The notes: generated by a model from the sequence alone, not told the origin. 64,000 nt of DNA from UBA9926 sp023261215 (GCA_038136035.1 JAYPYV010000003.1:62001-126000), one strand, 5' to 3'; positions 34,494 through 44,427 are shown, counted from the first letter of the stretch. Numbers and translations are program-made.

Positions 34494-35039
34494 ATGAATT
34501 ACTGCGGCCGGTGCGGCGAGCGCACCCAACATATCATCCCCGAGGGTGATACACGGATGCGTTTCGTGTGCACCCAATGTCAGCACATTTTTTACGAAAA
34601 CCCGCGCATTATTGCAGGGTGCTTGCCCTGCTTTGAAGATCAGATTCTCTTGTGTCAACGCGCCATCGAACCGCGCAAAGGCAAATGGACGTTACCTGCG
34701 GGATTCTTGGAGAATGGCGAGTCCATTCAAGACGGCGCTGTCAGGGAAACGATGGAAGAAGCCAACGCGCGAGTCCACTCGCTTGAGCTCTACACCCTCT
34801 TCAGCCTGCCGCATATTTCTCAAGTGTATATGTTCTACCGCGCCCAGCTAACGGATCTAAATTTTTTTGCCGGCGATGAAAGCTTGGCCGTCAAACTCTG
34901 CTCTGAGGATGAGATCCCATGGGATGAGCTCTCCTTTCCGGTCGTGACGGACACCCTAAAGTGTTATCTCGCTGACCGAGAAAAAGGGACCTTTCCTTTC
35001 AGGGAGCGCGTGGTCCAACCACTCGCAAAAAGCAGTTAA
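34494..35039 (+). CDS. Nudix hydrolase with N-terminal zinc ribbon
   Basis: Predicted nucleoside-diphosphate-linked pyrophosphatase. The 181-aa product has an N-terminal zinc ribbon (CGRCG at residues 4-8 and CTQC at about 26-29) and a Nudix domain with a canonical box, GFLENGESIQDGAVRETMEE at about residues 70-89. Zn-ribbon Nudix proteins of this size are common in proteobacteria; NudC-like NADH or ADP-ribose substrates are possible, but the NADH-specific NudC motif is not evident. The start at 34494 is 7 nt after a -10-like TATACT, so the mRNA may be leaderless. Convergent with purL, 19 bp apart. Confidence 0.88.
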   Translation: MNYCGRCGERTQHIIPEGDTRMRFVCTQCQHIFYENPRIIAGCLPCFEDQILLCQRAIEPRKGKWTLPAGFLENGESIQDGAVRETMEEANARVHSLELYTLFSLPHISQVYMFYRAQLTDLNFFAGDESLAVKLCSEDEIPWDELSFPVVTDTLKCYLADREKGTFPFRERVVQPLAKSS

Positions 35040-35058
35040 CCCTCGATCCGGCTGACGC

Positions 35059-38000
35059 TCAGTCAAACAATTTTGCGGCCGAGAGAAAGAGCGAGAACCA
35101 CGGACTGTAATCGTTCAACTCCGGCGGCCTCCACGACCACTGAACCGAACGGAATGCGCGCTCAGGATGCGGCATCATTGCGAGCGCGCGGCCATCGGTG
35201 GATGTCACTGCGGTCAAGCCGCCAGGTGAGCCATTGGGGTTGGTCGGGTAGGTCATGGTTGGGTCGCCCTGTTCATCGACGTAGGCGAGCGCCGCCAGTT
35301 TTTGATCAGCAAGAGCCGCCACATCAGCGAGACTCGGGGCCACACGCCCCTCGCCATGGGAGACCACAATCGGAAGCAGAGAACCCGCCAATTCCTGCAG
35401 AACCAGGCTGTTTGAATCGAGCACTTTGACTTGCGAGAACCTGGCTTCAAACTGCTCGGAGGTATTTCGCAAAAATGTGGGCCAAGACTCCGCACCAGGG
35501 ATGAGCGTTCTTAGTTGGCTGAGCATTTGACACCCGTTACAAACCCCCAAAGTCAGCGTGTTGTTTTGGTTGAAGAACCGCTGGAACTCGGACTTCACGG
35601 CCTCATTCATCAAGATCGACTGTGCCCAACCCGTGCCCGCACCTAGGACGTCGCCATAGGAAAACCCACCACAGGCAGCGAGCATCTGAACGTCACTCAA
35701 TGACTTCCGCCCCGAAATAAGATCGGACATGTGCACATCGAACGCATCAAACCCCGCAAGGGTAAATGCGGCAGCCATCTCCGACTGGCTGTTCACGCCT
35801 TGCTCGCGCAAAATCGCCACCCTAGGCCTCGGCTTGTTGGCAGAGCGCCTTGACTTCAGTTGAGTGAGCGCTGGGCGAACATCAAGTACGAGCGAAGGTA
35901 AAGCTTCGGCGGACTCAAGCGCGTATTCGGAGGCCGCTGCCTCCGGATGATCGCGACGCCTGGCAATTTGATGGCCCACAGAGGACCAGCTGCGCCTCAG
36001 CGACGCGGCTTCTTCATCCAGGACCACCGCGCCCTGATGTCGAACGACCAACTTTGCCTCACTCGAGACTTCCCCTAAGGGGGTGACCTTAAGGTGGCGC
36101 GCCTGCCCCTCACGTTGGAAGGCTTCGGCCTCGTCTGCTTCAACCTCGATCACAATGCCCAATTCCTCGTTGAGCAAAAATGGCAGCAGCGCTTCAGCAT
36201 CTGGCACCTGTAGATTTACGCCCAACCCTCCTGCAAACATCATTTCGCTCAAAGTGGCGATCAACCCACCATCCGAACGATCGTGGAGCGCGAGGATCCG
36301 CTGGCGTACAGCCTTATCTTGAAGCCAATTCCAAAGGGCACTTAACCCGTCATAATCTTGCACGTCTGGGCATGCGCCCCCTAATGCGCCGCTCACCTGT
36401 TGGGCGATAGATCCGCCCAGGCGACATTGGGATTCATTGAGCTCGATCAGCAAGAGTGTGTGACCCGCAGCATTCAGCTCGGGCGTCAGTACCTGCCTCA
36501 CGTCAAGCACCGGTGCAAATGCTGAAACAATGAGCGACACCGGCGATACCACCGTTTCGCTGCTACCGTTGTCTTGCCAAACCGTCTTCATGGACATCGA
36601 ATCTTTGCCCACGGGGATACAAATCCCCAGAGCCGGTGCCATGTCCATGCCCACGGCCTTGACCGTCGCGTAAAGCTTTTCATCCTCAGAGCCAAACCCG
36701 CTCGCCGCCATCCAGTTAGCGGACAACTTCACTCGATCAAGTGCCCCAATCTGAGCAGACACAAGATTCGTTAAACTCTCGGCTAACGCCATGCGTCCGG
36801 AGCTCGGCGCATCTAAAACAGCAAGCGGTGTGCGCTCGCCCATCGCCATGGCTTCGCCTTGGTAACCCTCAAACCCCGCCGCCGTCACTGCCAGGTTGCT
36901 GCATGGGACCTGCCGCGGCCCAACCATTTGATCCTGGACGGTCAGGCCACCCACGGTGCGATCGCCGATCGAGATCAAAAACCGTTTGCTAGCCACTGTG
37001 GGATGTCTCAGCACGGCGTGGGTGAGCGATTCAAGCGTCTTCGTTAGTGCGGGGTTGCTGATTTCGCCGGATTCTAGGCCAGGAACTCGCTTTTGCATTT
37101 GGGGCGGCTTACCAAAGATCAACGATAAGGGCACGTCCACAGGCGGTTGATGAGACGCCGCATGATCCACAGTCAGTTGGGGTTCAGCGGTTGCAACGCC
37201 CACCACCGTCGCGGGGCATCGTTCGCGCTCGCAAATCGCTAAAAATCGAGCCACATCCGCTTGACGGACCGCCAAAACGAATCGCTCTTGCGCTTCGTTG
37301 CACCAGATCTCGAGCGGGCTCATGGCTTTGTCGGCCGAAGGAATGGCATCCAAATTGAAGTGACCGCCCCATCCGCCATCTTTTACGAGCTCCGGCAATG
37401 CATTTGAAAGGCCGCCCGCGCCCACATCGTGAATAAACACGATCGGATTGTTGTCTTGCATTTGCCAACAACGGTCAATGACTTCCTGACAGCGCCGTTC
37501 CATTTCAGGATTACCCCGTTGCACACTCGCAAAATCGAGGCCTGCATCGCCACTGCCGGACGCCTTCGAACTTGCGGCTCCGCCCCCCAAGCCAATCAAC
37601 ATCGCAGGCCCCCCCAGCACGATGAGGGCATCACCCGCGCGCATCTCGCCTTTATCCACCCACTCCTTGCGGATATTGCCCATACCGCCAGCCAACATGA
37701 TGGGTTTGTGATAACCCCAGCGAAGTCCCCCATGGGCCATATCAAAGACCCGGAAATAGCCCGCGAGGTTCGGTCTGCCAAATTCGTTATTAAAGGCCGC
37801 ACTGCCGATGGGCCCGGCAATCATGATCTCCTGAGCCGAAGCAATACGATCGGGCTTCGACGTCTCCTGCTCCCAGGGTTCTAGCTCATCGTCTAACAAT
37901 AAATTCGAGACGGAAAACCCGGTGAGCCCTGCCTTCGTTCGAGCCCCTCGACCCACCGCCGCCTCGTCTCTGATTTCGCCGCCAGCGCCCGTTGCGGCGC

Positions 38001-38922
38001 CTGGGAAGGGGGCAATGGCGGTTGGGTGATTGTGGGTCTCAACCTTCATCAAGATGGGCAAGTCACCTTCACTGAAGGTGTACTGACCAGACTCTCCAAG
38101 CGGTGCGAGATACGCTCCAGCGAACCCTTCGATCACTGCCGCGTTATCGTGGTAGGCGCTCAATACCGCTCGACCCTCGGTCACCTGATAGGTATTCCGA
38201 ATCATGTCGAACAGACTGTGAGATTGGGGCTCGTTAGCAATCCACCAGTCCGCTCGGAAAATCTTGTGTCGACAATGTTCCGAATTGGCCTGAGCAAACA
38301 TCATCAATTCAACGTCGGTGGGATTGCGACCCAGTTCCTGATAGGCCGAGACCAAATATTCAATCTCATCCGCTTCAAGGGCGAGTCCCAGCTCGGCGTC
38401 TGCTCGAACCAACGCGCGCGTACCTTCTTGAAGAACATCAACCTGGGTGAGTGATCTGGGCGGAACTTCCTCGAATAATTGCTCGGTCTGACTCAGATCA
38501 TCCAGCACCGTTTCAACCATTCGGTCGTGGATCAGGCTTTTGATCCATGTCTTTTCAGATTCTGTTAAGGGTTGATCTAGGTGCCATCGATAGACAATCC
38601 CCCGCTCAATACGCGCGACGGCCGTCAACCCACAAAGGTGGGCAATCTCTGTCGCTTTTGAACTCCAGGGCGAGATGGTGCCAAGGCGCGGCACACAGTA
38701 CCAGGTCACATCACTGTGTTCGCTTTCACCAGACGCTTCATCCGCATTGAGCAACGTTCGAAGGCCCGAGCGCTGCGCCTCAGACAACCCCTCATCGTCT
38801 TTTAGAAAATAGAGATAGCGGGCGTCGAGCAGTCGCGCCCTCACGCCAGCTGCGTTGATGGCTGCCTGTATCTTTTCCAATCTGAACGGCGATAACGCAG
38901 AGCCGCCTGCAAGCTGACGCAT
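35059..38922 (-). CDS. purL: Phosphoribosylformylglycinamidine synthase
   Basis: Large-type FGAM synthase of purine biosynthesis, converting FGAR and glutamine to FGAM. The 1287-aa product (E. coli 1295) has the N-terminal PurS-like domain, two AIR-synthase-like halves with KVETHNHPTAIAPFPGAATG and GSGDAGLDFASVQRG, and a C-terminal class I glutamine amidotransferase (about 1030-1287) with the nucleophile in GVCNGCQML and the His/Glu pair in MMPHPERAFR. All landmarks are intact. TATACT at 38955-38950 on the minus strand may be its -10 element. Divergent from the free-Met-sulfoxide reductase gene. Confidence 0.97.
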   Translation of the reverse strand: MRQLAGGSALSPFRLEKIQAAINAAGVRARLLDARYLYFLKDDEGLSEAQRSGLRTLLNADEASGESEHSDVTWYCVPRLGTISPWSSKATEIAHLCGLTAVARIERGIVYRWHLDQPLTESEKTWIKSLIHDRMVETVLDDLSQTEQLFEEVPPRSLTQVDVLQEGTRALVRADAELGLALEADEIEYLVSAYQELGRNPTDVELMMFAQANSEHCRHKIFRADWWIANEPQSHSLFDMIRNTYQVTEGRAVLSAYHDNAAVIEGFAGAYLAPLGESGQYTFSEGDLPILMKVETHNHPTAIAPFPGAATGAGGEIRDEAAVGRGARTKAGLTGFSVSNLLLDDELEPWEQETSKPDRIASAQEIMIAGPIGSAAFNNEFGRPNLAGYFRVFDMAHGGLRWGYHKPIMLAGGMGNIRKEWVDKGEMRAGDALIVLGGPAMLIGLGGGAASSKASGSGDAGLDFASVQRGNPEMERRCQEVIDRCWQMQDNNPIVFIHDVGAGGLSNALPELVKDGGWGGHFNLDAIPSADKAMSPLEIWCNEAQERFVLAVRQADVARFLAICERERCPATVVGVATAEPQLTVDHAASHQPPVDVPLSLIFGKPPQMQKRVPGLESGEISNPALTKTLESLTHAVLRHPTVASKRFLISIGDRTVGGLTVQDQMVGPRQVPCSNLAVTAAGFEGYQGEAMAMGERTPLAVLDAPSSGRMALAESLTNLVSAQIGALDRVKLSANWMAASGFGSEDEKLYATVKAVGMDMAPALGICIPVGKDSMSMKTVWQDNGSSETVVSPVSLIVSAFAPVLDVRQVLTPELNAAGHTLLLIELNESQCRLGGSIAQQVSGALGGACPDVQDYDGLSALWNWLQDKAVRQRILALHDRSDGGLIATLSEMMFAGGLGVNLQVPDAEALLPFLLNEELGIVIEVEADEAEAFQREGQARHLKVTPLGEVSSEAKLVVRHQGAVVLDEEAASLRRSWSSVGHQIARRRDHPEAAASEYALESAEALPSLVLDVRPALTQLKSRRSANKPRPRVAILREQGVNSQSEMAAAFTLAGFDAFDVHMSDLISGRKSLSDVQMLAACGGFSYGDVLGAGTGWAQSILMNEAVKSEFQRFFNQNNTLTLGVCNGCQMLSQLRTLIPGAESWPTFLRNTSEQFEARFSQVKVLDSNSLVLQELAGSLLPIVVSHGEGRVAPSLADVAALADQKLAALAYVDEQGDPTMTYPTNPNGSPGGLTAVTSTDGRALAMMPHPERAFRSVQWSWRPPELNDYSPWFSLFLSAAKLFD

Positions 38923-39022
38923 GAAGACTTGTCCCGAGGGAAAGCCTTAGTATACCGTTTGCTTTCAGGTGATCGGACCGAATCACGCCCAAAATTCACA
39001 ACAATCGGTGGATATCCAACCC

Positions 39023-39523
39023 ATGGCCGAGGAACTCAAGATCGACCCCAGCCTCGATCGAGCCAGCGCTTATCGTTTACTGCTGCCCCAAGTGGCTGCG
39101 CTCATCGAAAATGAACCAAGCTGGATCGCCAACCTTGCCAACACGGCCGCGGCGATAAAATCTACGTTTGATTTCCTTTGGGTCGGTTTTTATCAAGTGA
39201 TGGGTGATAGTCTCGTGCTAGGCCCGTTTCAGGGACCCATCGCGTGCACTCGAATCAGAAAAGGTGACGGCGTCTGCGGACAAGCGTGGGCAGAGCGAAA
39301 GACCCTGTGCGTGCCGGATGTCGATCAGTTTCCCGGCCACATTGCCTGCAGTTCGGAGAGTCGATCTGAAATCGTCGTTCCACTCATATATCAAGACCGA
39401 GTCATCGCAGTTCTAGACATCGACAGCACACAACTGTCTGATTTCAGTGAGATCGATCAAGCCTATCTGGAACAACTCGTGATGAAGTTATGCCAGCAAT
39501 ACGATGATGAACGCCGCGCCTAG
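39023..39523 (+). CDS. msrC: Free methionine-(R)-sulfoxide reductase (GAF)
   Basis: GAF-domain enzyme (fRMsr) reducing free L-methionine-R-sulfoxide. From ATG 39023 the product is about 166 aa, standard for the family. The three cysteines of the catalytic cycle appear in GPIACTRI, KTLCVPDVDQFPGHIACSS, and GVCGQAW between them, and the fold ends with VVPLIYQDRVIAVLDIDS. An upstream start at 38969 would add 18 residues without family similarity. Divergent from purL; convergent with tadA across a spacer that contains the repeat copy at 39531. Confidence 0.9.
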   Translation: MAEELKIDPSLDRASAYRLLLPQVAALIENEPSWIANLANTAAAIKSTFDFLWVGFYQVMGDSLVLGPFQGPIACTRIRKGDGVCGQAWAERKTLCVPDVDQFPGHIACSSESRSEIVVPLIYQDRVIAVLDIDSTQLSDFSEIDQAYLEQLVMKLCQQYDDERRA

Positions 39524-39530
39524 AGGCACC

Positions 39531-39625
39531 GATTGAGCAAGCTGCCCATACGCTCGCTGAGCCAACACTTGAATCCCATCTAGGGCGCTCAGCTCGCTTC
39601 AACGACACTGCGCTGATCCCTCGAT
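39531..39625 (+). repeat. Diverged 95-bp duplicated element, copy A
   Basis: Aligns without gaps to 44471-44565 with 75 of 95 identities (about 79%) by hand. In the frame from 39532 it is open for 77 codons to a TAA at 39763-39765, overlapping the end of tadA. There is no ATG, GTG or TTG at the beginning (ATT instead). The shared peptide includes RSARFN and TALIPR. It may be a gene remnant, a short protein with a rare start, or a non-coding repeat. Confidence 0.6.
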
Positions 39626-39732
39626 ATCGAGCGATTTCCCCCCTTCAGGCACAACAGTCGATCGGGCAACTCGTTGCCATTGAGTTGTTATGTTCGTTTT
39701 ATGAGAAGCCGCCCGAACCCGTTGGCGCGGCT

Positions 39733-40221
39733 TCACCGTCTTGCCGAGAAAAATGCTCGGAGTAAGGCCGCGCTCTCTTCTGAACAAACCCCTTCGGTCA
39801 CCGCAACACGATGATTGAGGTAGGGCGCTGCCAACAAGGCCATGCGCGAACGGACGGCGCCCGCTCTTGGTTCCGAGGCTGCGTAGACCAGCCGCTCAAC
39901 ACGGGCGTGCACCAAGGCGCCTGCGCACATCGCGCAGGGCTCCAGCGTGACGTACAAGGTGGAACCGGGCAGTCGATAATTCTGCTGAACTTTTGCCGCC
40001 TCCCTGAGCACGACAATCTCAGCATGGGCTGAAGGGTCTGACGAGGCAATTTGTCGGTTGTGGCCAGAGGCGATGACTCGCCCTTCAGAAACCAAGACAG
40101 CCCCGACAGGCACTTCCCCTAGCCGCTCAGCTTGCCTCGCTTCATCAAGCGCAAGGCACATCATTTCGTGATCGACATCCTGCGTCATCGGGAAGAAACC
40201 TTCATCTCTCGGAAAACCCAA
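39733..40221 (-). CDS. tadA: tRNA-specific adenosine deaminase TadA
   Basis: Deaminates A34 to inosine in tRNA-Arg(ACG). The 162-aa zinc deaminase has HAEIVVLREA (zinc His and catalytic Glu) and PCAMCAGALVHARV (PCxxC zinc ligands), followed by YAASEPRAGAV. Length is typical (160-167). Essential in most bacteria. Upstream of the NnrU-like gene's 3' end by 23 bp on the same strand. The chosen start (MGFPRDEGF) may be early; an internal ATG (MTQDVDHEMMCLAL) at 40188 is a good alternative. Confidence 0.95.
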   Translation of the reverse strand: MGFPRDEGFFPMTQDVDHEMMCLALDEARQAERLGEVPVGAVLVSEGRVIASGHNRQIASSDPSAHAEIVVLREAAKVQQNYRLPGSTLYVTLEPCAMCAGALVHARVERLVYAASEPRAGAVRSRMALLAAPYLNHRVAVTEGVCSEESAALLRAFFSARR

Positions 40222-40244
40222 GGGGCCATGTTGCGCTTACTAGG

Positions 40245-40790
40245 CTACGCGAGCGGAACGCCGGCGATCACCTCATGAAATCGATAGCTGAGCCAAGTGG
40301 CCAGCCCGGCAATGGCCGCAGCCAGCACGTCCATTTTGATCGAGCCCGAATCCGATCCCTGGCCTTTGCCGCGTGCCCGCGCCGTCAGTGCGGAGAGCAG
40401 CACAAACCCTGCGAACCCGAGGAACAAAAGCCAAGCATTAACGTGAGGGTTTATGAGCGCATGTCCTATGCCCCAGAGCATGATCCCAATCGTCATGGGA
40501 TGCCGCACCAGGGCTCGGCACCGCCCCGGCAGATTGGCGCTGAGCATAAAGAACCACGCCGCGGCCATCCAGGCTAGACTCGTTTCTCTCGCGAGCGCTG
40601 ATGCGCCAACGTTAAGCGCAGGGCTTTGCCCGTACCCCATGATCAGCAGTACCAGCCCCACCAAACTAACCAGTGCGTAAACACTTTTGTAACGCGACTC
40701 ACCCAAGGCTTCGACCAGCGCGTTGCGCCAACTCGGCACCAGCATCCCCGCGTGTATGCCAAAAAATAGTGTCCAACCGATGTAAAACAT
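40245..40790 (-). CDS. NnrU-family inner-membrane protein
   Basis: Integral membrane protein of the NnrU family (PF07298), first noted near denitrification genes and related in fold to isoprenylcysteine methyltransferases; function unknown. The product is about 181 aa with five or six hydrophobic helices and the family core ALVRHPMTIGIMLWGIGHALINPHV (in part) carrying conserved Arg-His-Pro and Gly-His. AAGGAG lies 8 nt before ATG 40790. No nitrogen-oxide genes are nearby, so no denitrification role is implied. Confidence 0.85.
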   Translation of the reverse strand: MFYIGWTLFFGIHAGMLVPSWRNALVEALGESRYKSVYALVSLVGLVLLIMGYGQSPALNVGASALARETSLAWMAAAWFFMLSANLPGRCRALVRHPMTIGIMLWGIGHALINPHVNAWLLFLGFAGFVLLSALTARARGKGQGSDSGSIKMDVLAAAIAGLATWLSYRFHEVIAGVPLA

Positions 40791-40860
40791 CACTCACTCC
40801 TTGCGATGACTTTCACTACTCCACGCGAGGAACCTCGCCATACGCGAGCGACCCTCACGT

Positions 40861-41742
40861 TCATATGCCAACCGACTCAACTTCGGCAACGGGTTCACCT
40901 TGATCCATCGACAGTTCTGCAAAAGGAGGGAGCTCATCGCCCACCCAAATAAACTGAACGCCCTCGAAATCTTGAGCCGGACTGGGCGTCAAAATGCAAC
41001 GCCCAACGGTACTCTGCACCAAAAAATGACCCTCATTGAGCGTCGCAAACCCCTTAGCTCTCTGAATCTGTGGGTGCGCCGCAACAAATCCCTCGAAGTC
41101 AGCTCTGGACAATCCTCGGCGAACCACCACCGCGCGATGATGAAACTCAGGCTTGGTTACTGCGGCGAACCCAGGCGTACTGACCTGAGATTGCACCTGC
41201 CACACCCAGTCCGGTAACTCGCCCGAGGCCTCCAAAAAGACGGCTCGTTCGCGCCAAGCCACCTGCTCAGACGACCAAGAAGGCATCACCCGAGTCGCAA
41301 TGATGAGGTCGGCATGATCCAATTGATCGCGAATCAGGCGATCCACCCACCGGCTGCAGAGCAGCGATGCCAAACTCTGGCCATCGATTAACGTCATGGC
41401 CGCGCGCAGGGTGACCCCAGGCAGGCCAACCAGCTGATCACGCAGGCGACTCATCTTGGCGACGCCACTGGCTTCAATGAGCACACGTTCAAAGCCCGTT
41501 TGCGCCAATTGATCAATCTGACTGGCGAGGTCCCCCCCTAACTGACAACACGCACAGCCGTTCGTCAGTGTCAGACTGGTACCCGACGTCGACTCTATCA
41601 GCGCTTGATCAATGGGCAAGGCCCCCAGATCGTTCACAATCACTGCAAAGCGGTGTCTCGCTTGACTCAACATCCGGTTTAGCAGGGTGGTTTTACCTGC
41701 ACCCAGATACCCCCCAATGAGGGTCAACTCAACCGATGTCAT
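40861..41742 (-). CDS. CobW/COG0523 metal-chaperone GTPase
   Basis: G3E-family GTPase predicted to deliver or allocate a metal to a client. The 293-aa product has Walker A GGYLGAGKTTLLNRM at residues 8-22, the metal-binding CxCC motif in TNGCACCQLGGD at about 62-73, an SGVAK switch region, and a C-terminal CobW domain (about 195-275). The histidine-rich tail of many zinc members is absent. Its first 14 bases overlap the end of the amidohydrolase gene, so the two are co-translated. That suggests, but does not prove, that the amidohydrolase is a client. Confidence 0.9.
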   Translation of the reverse strand: MTSVELTLIGGYLGAGKTTLLNRMLSQARHRFAVIVNDLGALPIDQALIESTSGTSLTLTNGCACCQLGGDLASQIDQLAQTGFERVLIEASGVAKMSRLRDQLVGLPGVTLRAAMTLIDGQSLASLLCSRWVDRLIRDQLDHADLIIATRVMPSWSSEQVAWRERAVFLEASGELPDWVWQVQSQVSTPGFAAVTKPEFHHRAVVVRRGLSRADFEGFVAAHPQIQRAKGFATLNEGHFLVQSTVGRCILTPSPAQDFEGVQFIWVGDELPPFAELSMDQGEPVAEVESVGI

Positions 41743-43378
41743 GCAAAGGCTCGTTTAGCCGAAGCGTGCCCTCGAACAGCGTTCCCTTTACCGCAATGTC
41801 CCTAATCGCCATGGGATCCACGCTGAGTGGATTGTCGGACAAGATCGTCACATCCGCGCGTTTTCCCGCGCGGAGGCTGCCCGTTTCGTGTTCGATGCCG
41901 AGAATTTTGGCGGCGTTGATTGTGACGGCGGCCAATGCCTGAGCAGGGGTTAAGCGCTCAGATTCTGCCATCAATTCTCCCTGTGCATTCACTCGGTTCA
42001 CCGCCACCCACATGTTTAAGAGCGGCTGCGCGGGTGCCATGGTGAAGTCAGAATGCAGCGCGGTGATCAGCCCCTCATCAAAACAGGTACCCAATCGCCC
42101 CATGCTAGACGCCCGCTCATAACCCACTGACATTTCTGCATAACGCGAGGACAGTTCATGTAAGTAATAAATGTTCGCCGACACTGACACACCGAGTTGC
42201 TTCGCCCAGGCCAACTGCTCTGGCGTGGCGTAACCCATGTGCTCAAGGGTGAATCCATGATTCGTTCTCGGCAGCTCGCTTTGCAACTGCTCTAAGATCG
42301 ATAGCGTCAACTCCACGGCTCGATCACCCGTCACGTGAACATGAATTCGATAACCGGCATGCCAGAACTCTCGCAGCTTCGCTTCCAATAGCTCTGGGAC
42401 CATTAACCACTCGCCCTCGTGACCATCGAGATAACCCGGCGGCAGAAGCTGGGCCAGTTGCGAAAAGAATGCCCCATCGGCAAAAAATTTAATCCGTTTT
42501 CTAAAGGTCAATTTAGGCCCGCTTTCGGCCGCCAAGCTGGACAACTGCGCTAACGCCTCCTCGGCTGATCTCCCATGCGTCAACACGCCGCCATGAGGCA
42601 CCTGCTCCACTCTAAAAAACGTTTCTGGCCCGCCGAAGATCGCGCGTGATTCCCGGAGTTCGCGCTCAAAATCGAACAGGCCAACGGCCATATCCCCGAT
42701 CGTCGTATGCCCCCCAAAATGAACCACCTCTCTCAATCTCTCGAGCCCTTGCCTGAACCGCGCGTCCTCGAGGATGAAGGGATTGAGCCGTGAAATGGCA
42801 AAGCCCAGGCCATTCTCGTAAAAGCGCCCTGCGTCTAAATCGACTTGCTTACGACGCTGGGCCAAGACTTCATCGATACCGAGGTGCAACATGCACGCGT
42901 GATTCATGTGAAGTTCATGGAACGATCGATTCCAAACCACCACCGGGCGATCTCCGCTCAATTGATCGATGCGAGATCGATGCATGGCGCCATGCCACAA
43001 ATCGTGATGTCCCCAAAATATCGTAATTTCGTCATCCACTTCGGCCAGAATCCTGACCATCTCACGATCGAACGCTTCGGGGGTGACCGTGGCCGGTACT
43101 TCTCGCCAAGGCAGGGACCATGGCATCGCGGTAATAAAGTGCATGGGCAAAATCACTGCCGCCATGGCAGGGTGAAGGTGCGGGTCAATAAAACCAGGGA
43201 CCATCACATCCGACTCAAACGCTCGATGGATCACATGGGGCTCTCTTAAGAGCCAAGGTTCAAGACTTGAAAGACTGCCGACCTCAACAATCATCCCGTC
43301 TCTTACAGCGATTGCTGTGGCGTCGGGTTGACTTCGATTCAGAGTCACTATGGTCTTGGCTATATAGACATCGAGCAC
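41729..43378 (-). CDS. Metal-dependent amidohydrolase (YtcJ-like, family 3)
   Basis: Amidohydrolase-superfamily enzyme of the amidohydrolase-3/YtcJ group; the 549-aa length is typical. The N-terminal beta-sandwich strand is followed by VPGFIDPHLHPAMA, with the HxH metal pair at about residues 66-68. Later ligands appear in RIHVHVTGDRAVEL and GFTLEHMGYATPEQ, and the catalytic Asp in TALHSDFTMAP. A C-terminal composite domain closes with GKRADVTILSDNPL. GTG 43378 has GGAGG 5 nt upstream. Substrate unknown (amide, carbamate or cyclic ureide). The overlapping CobW gene downstream suggests metal-supply coupling. Confidence 0.87.
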   Translation of the reverse strand: MLDVYIAKTIVTLNRSQPDATAIAVRDGMIVEVGSLSSLEPWLLREPHVIHRAFESDVMVPGFIDPHLHPAMAAVILPMHFITAMPWSLPWREVPATVTPEAFDREMVRILAEVDDEITIFWGHHDLWHGAMHRSRIDQLSGDRPVVVWNRSFHELHMNHACMLHLGIDEVLAQRRKQVDLDAGRFYENGLGFAISRLNPFILEDARFRQGLERLREVVHFGGHTTIGDMAVGLFDFERELRESRAIFGGPETFFRVEQVPHGGVLTHGRSAEEALAQLSSLAAESGPKLTFRKRIKFFADGAFFSQLAQLLPPGYLDGHEGEWLMVPELLEAKLREFWHAGYRIHVHVTGDRAVELTLSILEQLQSELPRTNHGFTLEHMGYATPEQLAWAKQLGVSVSANIYYLHELSSRYAEMSVGYERASSMGRLGTCFDEGLITALHSDFTMAPAQPLLNMWVAVNRVNAQGELMAESERLTPAQALAAVTINAAKILGIEHETGSLRAGKRADVTILSDNPLSVDPMAIRDIAVKGTLFEGTLRLNEPLHDIG

Positions 43379-43509
43379 ATCAACCTCCGAAAAAACGGTT
43401 TCATTCTGGGGCGTAGCGACCTGAACTCACGCCCCTTTATATCAACGAAATCAGGTTGAATCGTCGAGAGCAAGAGGGAGTCAAACCTTTGTACCTCCAT
43501 TGCCTTGGC

Positions 43510-44427
43510 CTAGCCCTTCTTCATCTCCTCGACAATGGCGCTCGCTAGATCAACTTCTTCCTCGGGTGAATGGGCGCACACTTTGAGGTTAAAGAGTTCG
43601 GCACCGACTCGTGAATATTCCAACAGTTGATCCGCGATTTGACGAGGTGTTCCAACCGGTGTGTACCGTTCGAAAGCGGAAAAAGGAATCTTGTAAAACC
43701 CCTCCATCCCAGATGACACCGCAGCTCTCGCACGATGTTCATCGACGGTATCCACACCAATCCAGGTTTGATAACCATGAAGCCAAGGGGTTTGGACGCG
43801 GCCGGCGGCCTCAGCGGCCTCGTTAATCAATTGCAAAGCCGCAGCAAACCGATGGGTGGAACACCAAACCCCGATCCATCCGTCACCCAACCGGCCAACT
43901 CGCCGCAGCGCTGCGTCAGACCGCCCCCCCACAAGGATTGGGATGGGTGATTTGGGTTTGGGTCTGATCAACGCCGAATCGATCTGGAATATCTCCCCCT
44001 CGTGCGTCACCGACTCTCCAGCAAGAAGCCCGCGAATAATCGCCAAGGATTCATTGGCCCTCCGGCCCCGTGTTGCTGGGTCTACACCGCAAATTTCAAC
44101 CTCGTGGCGATCCTCTCCACCGACGCCAATGCCAAAAACGAATCGGCCAGGCGCAACCCGAGCCATACTGGCGAGTTGTCGAGCGACCGGTAATGGATGC
44201 CTGAGAGGCAGCAAGTAAATACTCGTCATCACGCCAAGTTGGTCGTGCAATTGCGCCATGGCCGATGCCTCAACAAAACCATCGGCACCTGCACCATCGT
44301 GAAAAGACACATGGTCTGCCAAAAACAAATGATCGAAGCCCGCATCAAAAATTGAGCTCGCCATGGCTTGGCGTTCATGCCAATCGAGATCCCACAACAT
44401 TGAGGGTGTTGCTAAACCAAATTTCAT
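43510..44427 (-). CDS. LLM-class flavin-dependent oxidoreductase
   Basis: Luciferase-like monooxygenase fold (TIM barrel) enzyme of 305 aa, using FMN or F420. Family features are MKFGLATPSMLWDLDWHERQ at the start, the barrel strand LFLADHVSFHDG, GRFVFGIGVGGEDRHEVEICGVDP (in part), RANESLAIIRGLLAGESVTHEGEIF (in part) and PIPILVGGRSDAALRRVGRLGDGW. The RANESL and GGxSDAALRR blocks fit the TIGR03619/F420-like branch common in actinobacteria and marine proteobacteria. Reaction unknown. Divergent from the small duplicated element at 44471. Confidence 0.85.
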   Translation of the reverse strand: MKFGLATPSMLWDLDWHERQAMASSIFDAGFDHLFLADHVSFHDGAGADGFVEASAMAQLHDQLGVMTSIYLLPLRHPLPVARQLASMARVAPGRFVFGIGVGGEDRHEVEICGVDPATRGRRANESLAIIRGLLAGESVTHEGEIFQIDSALIRPKPKSPIPILVGGRSDAALRRVGRLGDGWIGVWCSTHRFAAALQLINEAAEAAGRVQTPWLHGYQTWIGVDTVDEHRARAAVSSGMEGFYKIPFSAFERYTPVGTPRQIADQLLEYSRVGAELFNLKVCAHSPEEEVDLASAIVEEMKKG

